This document shows, piece after piece, positions 1 through 5,318 of a stretch of 9,908 bases of DNA (the first letter of the stretch is position 1; each line of letters opens with the position of its first letter). The notes under the pieces are model-generated. The model searched no databases, was not told the origin of the DNA, and worked only from the letters and a program-made list of their open reading frames with translations. The stretch is from the NCBI GenBank assembly GCA_934434905.1, contig CAKSAI010000098.1:1-9908 (forward strand). Reading direction: 5' to 3'. This DNA comes from an uncultured Lachnospiraceae bacterium (GTDB lineage Bacteria; Bacillota; Clostridia; Lachnospirales; Lachnospiraceae). A program made the translations under genes and the position numbers.

Positions 1-479
1 ATCAGATTTATGAGTGGTTCCAGGATACCGCCCGGCAGGACGGCGCCGCACTGGATGCGTTTTGTGAAGCTTTTCAGAAAGGGGATGCTTCCGGTGTCCA
101 GGAGAAGTTCAATGCATATCTGAAAAAGACCATCAGTATCCGGGACACGGCGGTGAGAAAGGATAAAAAGGAGAGCTTCTACCACGGAATTCTTCTTGGA
201 CTTCTGGGCTTCAAGGATAGCTGGAGCGTATCTTCCAATTCGGAGGCGGGAGAAGGCTACAGCGATATTTTGGTGGAGATCGAGGAGGAAGAGATCGGTA
301 TCATAATAGAGGTAAAATATGCTGAGAACGGTGATCTTGAAGCGGGCTGCCGGAAAGCCATGGATCAGATGGAAAAGAACAACTATGAGGAAGAGCTTGT
401 GGATGCGGGGATGCAGCAGATCTTCAAGTTCGGCATTGCATGTTACAAGAAGCGGTGTAAGGTTGTGGTGGGACGGTAA
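1..479 (+). CDS. AAA-ATPase-like protein with PD-(D/E)XK nuclease-like C-terminus (3' fragment)
   Basis: The reading frame is open from base 3 to a TAA at 477-479 and gives the last 158 residues of a longer protein; the start lies outside the window. The visible part resembles the C-terminal PD-(D/E)XK (DUF1703/PDDEXK_9-type) domain of the AAA-ATPase-like proteins common in Lachnospiraceae and Bacteroidetes. The core can be seen: an Asp in a YSDILVE strand (codon 264-266), then the E-x-K pair in IIIEVKYA (Glu 309-311, Lys 315-317), and a C-terminal helix and strand ending CKVVVGR. Family members are usually over 500 residues, with an N-terminal P-loop ATPase domain that would lie upstream. 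Their biological role is not firmly established; defence or mobile-element functions have been suggested. An internal GTG at 153 could be mistaken for a start, but homologous sequence continues upstream of it. A hairpin follows 20 nt after the stop. Confidence 0.8.
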   Translation, partial: QIYEWFQDTARQDGAALDAFCEAFQKGDASGVQEKFNAYLKKTISIRDTAVRKDKKESFYHGILLGLLGFKDSWSVSSNSEAGEGYSDILVEIEEEEIGIIIEVKYAENGDLEAGCRKAMDQMEKNNYEEELVDAGMQQIFKFGIACYKKRCKVVVGR

Positions 480-499
480 CATTTTACTTAGCAAAACAG

Positions 500-527
500 A
501 AAAGCAGGAGCCTTAGCTTCTGCTTTT
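500..527. terminator. Hairpin terminator between convergent genes
   Basis: AAAAGCAGGAGC (500-511) pairs with GCTTCTGCTTTT (516-527) around a CTTA loop, 12 bp with one G/T pair. The A-run on one side and T-run on the other let it work in both directions, which suits the convergent genes ending at 479 (plus) and 559 (minus). A second, GC-rich hairpin, TGCGCC-CGGC-GGCGCA (539-554), sits just past the minus-strand stop but lacks a T-tract. Confidence 0.7.
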
Positions 528-558
528 CGCATTTCTGGTGCGCCCGGCGGCGCATTTA

Positions 559-837
559 CTACTTCCGGTTCTTTTTCATCATGCTTAAGATCATATCGGC
601 CTTTCGGCGTTCGCCTTCCGGCATGCTCATCTTCAGTACCTCCACGATCAGATCTGTCTCCGAATTGTCGAAGGACACGCCTTTGTTCTGGGCAGCGGAG
701 GAGGCCGCTGTCAGTGCGGACATCATATCCTTGGGCGTGGAACCGGGGTTCTGGTTGGCCATTTCCATCAGAAACTGTAGCTTTTCCGGCGAAATATTAT
801 TTAACTGTGGGTTGTTTAACAAAAGTGATGGATCCAT
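559..837 (-). CDS. Conserved-looking small protein of unknown function, 92 aa
   Basis: I do not recognise a characterised family. The start is ATG at 837 (MDPSLLLNNPQ) because AAAAGGAG lies 5 nt upstream; the frame stays open to 924, but that stretch overlaps the preceding gene and has no such site. The protein is Met-, Asn- and Leu-rich, with no signal peptide or membrane segment. Two likely helical parts, SPEKLQFLMEMANQ (about 16-29) and SETDLIVEVLKMSMPEGERRKADMILSMMKK (about 59-89), flank a small-residue segment (MSALTAASSAAQ). The sequence looks like small hypothetical proteins I associate with Lachnospiraceae genomes, though I cannot confirm this by search. It begins 22 nt after the gene at 1195-860, so the two are probably co-transcribed, possibly from the sigma-E-like promoter at 1242-1216. 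Confidence 0.7.
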   Translation of the reverse strand: MDPSLLLNNPQLNNISPEKLQFLMEMANQNPGSTPKDMMSALTAASSAAQNKGVSFDNSETDLIVEVLKMSMPEGERRKADMILSMMKKNRK

Positions 838-859
838 GATAACTCCTTTTCGGGCTGTG

Positions 860-1195
860 TTATTGGAACGGAGTGCCGCCGGAGGAAAGCATCTGCATAT
901 AAATAAGCAGTTTGTCAATGACATCCTGCTCTTCCTTTGTGCAGAACTCTCTAAGGTCGCCCAGCAGCTTTATGGAGACAGCTTCTTTGTCCGCATCAGC
1001 AGAACACATCTGTATGGAAGGCTCCGGCTCCCGGAAGCTAACGATGGTGCGTGCAAGCTCCATAGATTTCACCAAGAGAACCAGTAAGCGCTGGCTTTGG
1101 CCTCCGGCATAGGGAATGGCAGCCTCCATCATCTGAAGCTGGCGGTCCCGGAACGAGAAATCAAAGGATGTGTCCGTATGTGTCTCCGGTTCCAT
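860..1195 (-). CDS. Small soluble protein of unknown function, 111 aa
   Basis: First gene of a two-gene minus-strand unit. The start is ATG at 1195 (MEPETHTDTSFDFSF). Its ribosome site is weak (CGGGTAACGCT), but the next Met codons have none better. The N-terminal 15 residues are acidic and probably disordered; the rest looks alpha-helical. The segment RDRQLQMMEAAIPYAGG (about 16-32) and the following amphipathic helix QRLLVLLVKSMELARTI are the parts most likely to be conserved. The C-terminal half, ending LLGDLREFCTKEEQDVIDKLLIYMQMLSSGG, is also helical. There is no signal peptide, membrane segment or catalytic motif, so a structural or interaction role is more likely than enzymatic activity; that is inference. 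Pairing with the 92-aa protein downstream suggests the two act together. Confidence 0.7.
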   Translation of the reverse strand: MEPETHTDTSFDFSFRDRQLQMMEAAIPYAGGQSQRLLVLLVKSMELARTIVSFREPEPSIQMCSADADKEAVSIKLLGDLREFCTKEEQDVIDKLLIYMQMLSSGGTPFQ

Positions 1196-1215
1196 AGCGT
1201 TACCCGTTTTTATTT

Positions 1216-1242
1216 ATTGTATGAAGCGCGCAGGAAAAATAT
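1216..1242 (-). promoter_or_regulatory. Sigma-E-like promoter for the 1195-559 unit
   Basis: On the minus strand ATATT (1242-1238) is followed after exactly 14 nt by CATACAAT (1223-1216). The known sporulation sigma-E consensus has a -35 ending ATATT and a -10 of CATACAnT separated by about 14 nt. Transcription would start near 1209, leaving a short leader of about 14 nt before the ATG at 1195. The match was found by eye and is short. Confidence 0.5.
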
Positions 1243-1245
1243 AAC
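1217..1245 (+). promoter_or_regulatory. Possible sigma-A promoter for the 1284 gene
   Basis: TTGTAT (1217-1222), 17 nt, then TATAAC (1240-1245). The -10 matches 5 of 6 consensus bases and the -35 only 3 of 6. It overlaps the divergent sigma-E-like promoter, so the two would compete for the same DNA. A CATACACT box at 1248-1255 also fits a sigma-E -10 but has no matching -35. Confidence 0.3.
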
Positions 1246-1283
1246 CGCATACACTGTTAGAGTATAGAGAAAGGAAGGAATCC

Positions 1284-1493
1284 ATGGGAAGATTGATCAT
1301 AGATGGAAACACGGTTTACGAGATTGATGAGGAATGCATGCGCAGGAAAGGGCAAAACGGCGCTCCTGGCAAAACAGGGCAGGAAGGAAGCACATCCACC
1401 ATGAAGCAGGATACCGTGCAGGAGAATCCGAGAGCTGCGCGTGGCGGAGCGGTTCGTGAATCAAACAAGGGGAGAACCCCTTTTGGTTCTTGA
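1284..1493 (+). CDS. Small protein of unknown function with a short Gly-X-Y run, 69 aa
   Basis: The start is ATG at 1284, preceded by AAAGGAAGGAATCC, a good ribosome binding site. The N-terminal part, GRLIIDGNTVYEIDEECMRRKG (about 2-23), is compact and looks like the conserved portion; I associate this type of sequence with short Lachnospiraceae hypothetical proteins but know no function. It is followed by five consecutive Gly-X-Y triplets, GQN-GAP-GKT-GQE-GST (23-37), then a polar, probably disordered tail. There is one Cys (18), no signal peptide and no membrane segment. The last codons and the stop lie in a series of hairpins, the first of which resembles a terminator. The gene is divergent from the unknown two-gene unit and convergent with the repeat protein at 1627-1857. 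Confidence 0.65.
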   Translation: MGRLIIDGNTVYEIDEECMRRKGQNGAPGKTGQEGSTSTMKQDTVQENPRAARGGAVRESNKGRTPFGS

Positions 1494-1514
1494 ACCATAA
1501 GATATTGAAATATC
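1467..1514. other. Cluster of adjacent and overlapping hairpins at the end of the 1284 gene
   Basis: Three perfect inverted repeats follow one another: AAGGGG-AGAA-CCCCTT followed by TT (1467-1484), GGTTC-TT-GAACC spanning the stop codon (1485-1496), and GATATT-GA-AATATC (1501-1514). AGAACC (1473-1478) can instead pair with GGTTCT (1485-1490), which would exclude the first two. This may be a weak terminator, or a protective or regulatory RNA structure; no known element is recognised. Confidence 0.4.
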
Positions 1515-1521
1515 CGCACAG

Positions 1522-1551
1522 AAAAAGGAGTTGCAAAAGCAGCTCCTTTTT
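1522..1551. terminator. Strong hairpin terminator after the 1284 gene
   Basis: AAAAAGGAGTTGC (1522-1534) pairs with GCAGCTCCTTTTT (1539-1551) around an AAAA loop: 13 bp with one wobble pair, ending in a T-run. It lies 28 nt past the stop at 1493. The A-run on the other side means it could also stop transcripts coming from the minus strand. Confidence 0.75.
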
Positions 1552-1582
1552 CGTAGAGACCGATTTCCGGTTCCGGGGAAGT

Positions 1583-1617
1583 ACAATAGAAAGCACGTTT
1601 CGTGGGCTTTCTGTTGT
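1583..1617 (-). terminator. Hairpin after the repeat-protein gene
   Basis: ACAATAGAAAGC (1583-1594) pairs with GCTTTCTGTTGT (1606-1617) with one wobble, and the inner CACG/CGTG extends the stem. On the minus strand it starts about 9 nt after the stop of the 1857-1627 gene. The T-tract beyond the stem is poor, so it may act mainly as a 3' stabiliser, with 1551-1522 as the real terminator. Confidence 0.5.
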
Positions 1618-1626
1618 CATGGACTA

Positions 1627-1857
1627 CTAGCAGCCGCAGCCACCAAAGATACCATTGTTGCCGTTTCCACAGCAGGAAAGCAGGAGAAGGATGATTATGA
1701 TATCGCATCCACATCCGTTATTTCCGCCAAAGATACCATTGTTGCCGTTTCCACAGCAGAAGAGCAGCAGGATGATCAGAATCATATTGCTTCCACATCC
1801 GTTATTGCCTTCGCATCCACATCCGCCACCACAATTTGTTGCAGCTAAATCACTCAT
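1627..1857 (-). CDS. Cys/Gly/Asn-rich small protein with 28-residue tandem repeat, 76 aa
   Basis: The start is ATG at 1857 (MSDLAATNC), 8 nt after GGAGG; an in-frame TTG at 1872 lies inside the ribosome site and is rejected. The protein has 12 Cys, many Gly and Asn, and no Lys or Arg. After an N-terminal GGGCGCEG stretch it consists of two 28-residue units (18-45 and 46-73): NNGCG, then 8-9 aliphatic residues (MILIILLLF or IIIILLLL), then CCGNGNNGIFGG; it ends CGC. The aliphatic blocks are too short to cross a membrane as helices. The MSDLAATNCG opening resembles small Gly/Cys-rich proteins found across Clostridia, whose function I do not know. A cross-linked or self-assembling surface component, such as a spore coat layer, is a reasonable guess given the sigma-K-like promoter upstream, but it is only inference. 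Confidence 0.75.
   Translation of the reverse strand: MSDLAATNCGGGCGCEGNNGCGSNMILIILLLFCCGNGNNGIFGGNNGCGCDIIIILLLLSCCGNGNNGIFGGCGC
1643..1810. repeat. 84-bp tandem duplication inside the Cys/Gly-rich gene
   Basis: Two units, 1643-1726 and 1727-1810, start with the same 33 bases (CCAAAGATACCATTG onward) and share TCCACATCCGTTATT near the end. They differ mostly in the middle, which encodes the hydrophobic block. The period of 84 bp equals 28 codons, so the duplication keeps frame. Confidence 0.85.
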
Positions 1858-1888
1858 TCTTAAGTCCTCCAAGATTTTGATTACAGTT

Positions 1889-1917
1889 TACTATATGGCG
1901 GAAACATGGCCATGGTG
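1889..1917 (-). promoter_or_regulatory. Sigma-K-like promoter for the Cys/Gly-rich repeat protein
   Basis: On the minus strand CACC (1917-1914) is followed after 16 nt by CATATAGTA (1897-1889). The known late mother-cell sigma-K consensus is a -35 centred on AC and a -10 of CATAnnnTA at about this spacing, so all fixed bases match. Transcription would begin around 1882, giving a leader of about 25 nt that contains the GGAGG site. Found by eye; the consensus is short, so chance is possible. Confidence 0.5.
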
Positions 1918-1939
1918 AGATGTTTGTGTAAAGAAAATG

Positions 1940-1986
1940 AAAAAAAAAAATAGCGGTATTGCTTTTTTTGAAAAAAGTGATATATT
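1940..1986 (+). promoter_or_regulatory. Probable promoter of the V-type ATPase operon
   Basis: TATATT (1981-1986) is preceded by TGA (1978-1980), giving an extended -10 (TGnTATATT). A weak -35, TTGCTT (1959-1964), lies 16 nt upstream, and a run of 11 A (1940-1950) just before it could act as an UP element. Transcription would start near 1993, about 46 nt before the first ATG at 2039. A T-run/A-run inverted repeat (1962-1977) occupies the spacer. No operator or riboswitch was recognised between 1858 and 2038. Confidence 0.45.
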
Positions 1987-2038
1987 GAATTGGAGAAAAT
2001 GGAATGGTTTGCAGATAGCGGAAGGCACAGGTGATACG

Positions 2039-2353
2039 ATGAATGAGGTCATTGAAAAGCTGTATGAAATTGAAGAAAACGCTGTAAATATCATGAATAA
2101 TGCCGGCCGATTCAAGGAAGAATGCCGCAAGCAGACAGAGGAGGCTCAGAAGAAGTTCGAGGAAGAACTGGAGCGTGAAACGGCTGAACGGCTGGAGGAG
2201 TCAAAACGCAGTCTGGACAGTGAAGCGCAGGCAAGGATCCGGGAGCTGGAGGATACATATCAGAAGCAGATAGAAGCGCTTGAGGAAACCTATACGGTTC
2301 ATCTGGAGGAGCTTTCGGAGGATATCTTCCGGCGGATTGCAGGAGGTGCATAA
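2039..2353 (+). CDS. ntpF: V-type ATPase peripheral-stalk subunit G/H type
   Basis: This is the first gene of the operon. The 104-residue product is almost entirely charged coiled coil (about 20-95, rich in Glu, Lys, Arg and Gln), the form expected of the stalk partner of subunit E (NtpF/AhaH, bacterial G or H). The pair would form a long heterodimer linking the top of the catalytic head to subunit I and resisting its rotation. I chose ATG at 2039 (MNEVIEKLYEIEENA) because AGGTGAT lies 4 nt before it and the length fits the roughly 100-residue family. An in-frame ATG at 1937 would add 34 residues that do not look like the family and run through the promoter. Low-complexity coiled coil makes the family call rest partly on context. 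The stop is 1 nt before subunit C, whose AGGAGGTG site lies inside this gene's last codons. Confidence 0.8.
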   Translation: MNEVIEKLYEIEENAVNIMNNAGRFKEECRKQTEEAQKKFEEELERETAERLEESKRSLDSEAQARIRELEDTYQKQIEALEETYTVHLEELSEDIFRRIAGGA

Positions 2354-2354
2354 T

Positions 2355-3395
2355 ATGCCGGGAACTTTATTGCATTACAGCGGCCTGGTCACCAAGACCA
2401 GATCCATGAGCGGCAGCCTGCTGACGAAAAAGGAGTTGGAACAGTTGACAGAGCTTGCAACGGTCAACGAGGCGATCCAGTATCTTCGCGGAACCAGAGG
2501 CTACGGTGCGGTCTTCCGGGGACGGGAGGAGGTTTGGCATCGGGGACAGGCGGAGGCTGTTATCACGGATTCACTGTACCGGGACTTCGAGCGGTTATAC
2601 CGCTTCGCGGACGCCGGACAGAGGAAGCCGTTCCAATACATATTTACCAGATATGAGATAGATCAGCTTAAGATCTGTCTCAAATATTTTTTTCATGAAC
2701 ATATGGAAGAGAAAGAAATGTTCGTGGATGATTTCTTTGAGCGGCACACCCGGTTTTCTCTGGAACATTTAAAGCGGGCAGGTTCCCTGAAGGAATTTGA
2801 ACAGGAGCTTGCGGGAACCGGGTATGAGCGTGTGTTTGCAAAGCTTCAGAATGCCGGAGCACAGAGCTACGTAGATTATGCCATGGCATTGGATATCAAC
2901 TATTATACTACAGTATACCGCGATATCCGCAGGATGAAGCGTTCCGGTATGCGAAACCTTTTACTGGATATCTACGGAACACAGATTGACTGGTTAAATA
3001 TTATGTGGATCTATCGTTCCAAGCGATTTTACAGTCAGAGTCAGGCAGAGCTGTTTGCTTCCCTGATTCCGGCAACGTTCCGATTACGAAAAGAGGAACT
3101 TCGCAGGATGACCGGGGCAGCAGACGTGCAGGAGCTTTTGAAGCATCTTGCAGGGACGGCCTACTTTAACGGAAAAGACGCGCTTATGAAGATGGAAGAT
3201 GAGATATCCTACCGGAGGATTGTGGAGGATACTTACCGCAGGGTGAGTCGAAACTATCCGATGTCCATTGCGCCGGTTCTCACCTATCTCTATGAGAAGG
3301 AGCAGGAGATTGACCGCCTGACCTCCATCATTGAGGGAATCCGTTATCAGGTTCCGCCCAGGGAAATTAGAGATATTATACTATTGACTACTTAA
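2355..3395 (+). CDS. ntpC: V-type ATPase subunit C (AC39/NtpC family)
   Basis: Subunit C is the funnel-shaped protein that joins the central shaft (D and F) to the rotating K ring. The start is ATG at 2355, 6 nt after AGGAGGTG; a longer frame from 2280 overlaps the previous gene and lacks family sequence. The product is 346 residues, close to the roughly 330 of Enterococcus NtpC. Family features include an N-terminal YSGLVTKTRSMSGSLLTKKELEQL segment with a helical repeat (NEAIQYLRGTRGYG), an Arg/Tyr-rich middle (YRDFERLYRF; FTRYEIDQLKICLKYFF), and DIYGTQIDWLNIMWIYRSKRFY (about 210-231), typical of the second and third repeats. The C-terminal half is alpha-helical, ending in a YEKEQEIDRLTSIIEGIRYQ helix. 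In the classical Enterococcus operon C lies after E; here it is before I. Confidence 0.92.
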   Translation: MPGTLLHYSGLVTKTRSMSGSLLTKKELEQLTELATVNEAIQYLRGTRGYGAVFRGREEVWHRGQAEAVITDSLYRDFERLYRFADAGQRKPFQYIFTRYEIDQLKICLKYFFHEHMEEKEMFVDDFFERHTRFSLEHLKRAGSLKEFEQELAGTGYERVFAKLQNAGAQSYVDYAMALDINYYTTVYRDIRRMKRSGMRNLLLDIYGTQIDWLNIMWIYRSKRFYSQSQAELFASLIPATFRLRKEELRRMTGAADVQELLKHLAGTAYFNGKDALMKMEDEISYRRIVEDTYRRVSRNYPMSIAPVLTYLYEKEQEIDRLTSIIEGIRYQVPPREIRDIILLTT

Positions 3396-3410
3396 CACGG
3401 AGGAAGCAGC

Positions 3411-5318
3411 ATGGTTGAAAAAATGAAATTGCTTCATATTACCGGTCCGAAGTACGATATCGACCGGGTAATGAAGCAGTATCTTGTAAAATATGACATA
3501 CATTTTGAAAATGCCATGACAAGTCTCGGAAATATCAGTAATGTGCGCCCCTTTATCGAGACGAATATCTACCGGGACATATACAACAGCGGGAAAGAGC
3601 TGCTTGGCTATTTGGAACCGACAGATGAACTGGAGGATATGTCCATTGGAGCCGCCAGCGAGATCATCCGGGATGCCAGCGAGCATACGGAGGAGATTTT
3701 AAAGCGTCAGCGTGAGCTGACCAAGCGGAATCAGGAGCTTTCCGAATTCCTGAAGGCGATCTCTTATTACCGGAATCTGGACTTTGAGTTCAGTAAGCTT
3801 ATGGAATTCAAGTTCATCAAGTTTCGGATGGGACGGATCCCCAGGGAGTATTATCACAAGCTGGAGGCATTTATCCAGGAGACACCGTATACGTTATTCT
3901 GCGAGTGTTACAGCGATGAGAACTATGTCTGGGGGCTCTACTTCGTCCCTTACATTCACGCAGCAGAGATGGATGCCGTGTATTTGTCCTTCCATTTTGA
4001 ACAGATCTATGTGCCTGCGGACTTTGCGGGGACGCCGGAGGAAGGGTATGCGCAGGCAGAGCAGGAGCTGAAGGCGAACGAAGCCGAGATTACCAGACTG
4101 TCGGCAAAAATGTGCGAGATGCTAAACAGCAACCGCCTGGAGATCCTGTCGGCGTACCACATCCTGGAGGATTACTGTGAGAACTTTGAGATCCGCAAGA
4201 TGGCAGCCTGCACGAAACCAAAGCACAAGGGAGAATATTATATCCTGTATGGCTGGATGTCACGCGAGGATGCCGAGGCGTTTCAGAAGGAAATCGCCGG
4301 AGATCAGAATATCCACTGCATTCAGGAGGCCGTGGATGGCAAGCTTAGTACCAGCCCGCCCACGAAGCTGAAAAATCCGAAGATATTGAAGCCCTTCGAG
4401 ATGTTTGTGGAGATGTATGGACTGCCGGCCTACAACGAGATGGATCCCACGCTGTTTGTGGCACTCACCTATACGCTGATGTTCGGTATCATGTTTGGGG
4501 ATGTCGGACAGGGCCTGGTACTGGCGGTGGGAGGATTCCTGCTGTATCGGATCAAGGGGATGCGGCTGGCAGGAATTCTCTCTCTGGCCGGAGTATGGTC
4601 CGTGGTATTCGGCTTTATGTACGGCAGTATCTTTGGGTTTGAGGACATTTTAGATCCAATCTGGATGCGGCCCATGGACAATATCATGGAGACATTGATG
4701 ACGGCCATCGCCTTCGGCGGCGTGCTGATCCTCATCGCTATGATATTGAATATGATCAATGCCATAAGAGCCAGAGAGTATGGGCGGCTGCTCTTCAATC
4801 AGAGCGGCATCGCAGGCTTTATCTGTTATGGCTTCGCGGCACTCTGTATCGTATTATTCGCTACGGGACATCCGCTGCCTGCCGCGATCATTATGGGCCT
4901 GACCGTAGGGATTCCGCTGCTGATGATCCTTTTGAAGGAGCCGCTGGGAAACTGGGTAGAGAAGAAGAAGCCGATGCTCCCGGAGGGCAGCAAGGTCATG
5001 TTCCTGGTGGAGGCATTGGTGGAGTGCTTCGATGTGGTGTTGAGCTACGCCACGAACACCATCTCCTTCGTCCGTGTGGGCGCATTTGCGCTAAGCCACG
5101 CGGGAATGATGGGTGTGGTGCTGACACTGGCAGGGATGGAGAAGGGAACGCCGAACTGGATCGTAGTAGTGTTAGGCAACATCCTTGTGGCCGGGCTGGA
5201 GGGTCTTGTGGTTGGGATACAGGTACTCCGTCTGGAATATTATGAAATGTTTAGTCGATTTTACAAGGGCAGCGGTAAGCCGTTTGTTCCGTTTAATAAA
5301 AGGAGGAAAACATCATGA
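3411..5318 (+). CDS. ntpI: V-type ATPase membrane subunit I (a-type)
   Basis: Subunit I is the static membrane part that, with the K ring, carries ions across the cytoplasmic membrane. It has 635 residues; the start at 3411 follows GGAGG by about 7 nt. Residues 1 to about 335 are soluble and contain coiled coils (about 90-115 and 205-235) that bind the peripheral stalks. About eight membrane segments follow, roughly 347-363, 366-379, 386-409, 429-451, 466-485, 489-508, 530-575 and 584-612. The essential half-channel Arg is R555 in the conserved FVRVGAFALSH motif, equivalent by motif to yeast Vph1 R735; a second conserved Arg, R607, lies in VLRLEYYEMF. Also typical are MFGDVGQG (361-368) and the C-terminal FYKGSGKPFVPF. 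Its TGA overlaps the ATG of subunit K (ATGA), and the strong site for K lies within its last codons. Confidence 0.96.
   Translation: MVEKMKLLHITGPKYDIDRVMKQYLVKYDIHFENAMTSLGNISNVRPFIETNIYRDIYNSGKELLGYLEPTDELEDMSIGAASEIIRDASEHTEEILKRQRELTKRNQELSEFLKAISYYRNLDFEFSKLMEFKFIKFRMGRIPREYYHKLEAFIQETPYTLFCECYSDENYVWGLYFVPYIHAAEMDAVYLSFHFEQIYVPADFAGTPEEGYAQAEQELKANEAEITRLSAKMCEMLNSNRLEILSAYHILEDYCENFEIRKMAACTKPKHKGEYYILYGWMSREDAEAFQKEIAGDQNIHCIQEAVDGKLSTSPPTKLKNPKILKPFEMFVEMYGLPAYNEMDPTLFVALTYTLMFGIMFGDVGQGLVLAVGGFLLYRIKGMRLAGILSLAGVWSVVFGFMYGSIFGFEDILDPIWMRPMDNIMETLMTAIAFGGVLILIAMILNMINAIRAREYGRLLFNQSGIAGFICYGFAALCIVLFATGHPLPAAIIMGLTVGIPLLMILLKEPLGNWVEKKKPMLPEGSKVMFLVEALVECFDVVLSYATNTISFVRVGAFALSHAGMMGVVLTLAGMEKGTPNWIVVVLGNILVAGLEGLVVGIQVLRLEYYEMFSRFYKGSGKPFVPFNKRRKTS
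5301..5306 (+). promoter_or_regulatory. Strong ribosome binding site for subunit K inside the I gene
   Basis: AGGAGG, 8 nt before the ATG at 5315, lies in the codons for the RRKTS tail of subunit I. Perfect SD sequence plus the ATGA overlap suggests translation coupling with additional independent initiation. That would help make K, needed in many copies per enzyme, in excess over I; this consequence is inferred. Confidence 0.6.

Noticed and set aside
838..924. Upstream extension of the 92-aa minus-strand gene to 924
   Set aside because: It overlaps the preceding gene and lacks a ribosome site, while ATG at 837 has AAAAGGAG at the right distance.
581..1087. Plus-strand open frame of 168 residues opposite the two unknown genes
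   Set aside because: It is antisense to two genes with better starts and spacing, and its composition looks like a shadow.
1643..1810. CRISPR-like or mobile repeat
   Set aside because: Only two adjacent in-frame units with no spacers; it is a protein-coding tandem duplication.
1316..1848. Open frames opposite the 1284 gene and opposite the repeat protein
   Set aside because: No ribosome sites; the repeats seen in the plus-strand frame are only the shadow of the 84-bp duplication.
1858..1872. TTG start at 1872 for the Cys/Gly-rich protein
   Set aside because: The TTG abuts the GGAGG that serves the ATG at 1857, and the added residues would be encoded by the ribosome site itself.
1937..2038. 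Earlier ATG at 1937 for the stalk subunit
   Set aside because: No good ribosome site, 34 extra residues unlike the family, and the region holds the probable promoter.
2280..2354. Longer subunit C starting at 2280
   Set aside because: It lies inside the previous gene; ATG at 2355 has AGGAGGTG and the family N-terminus.
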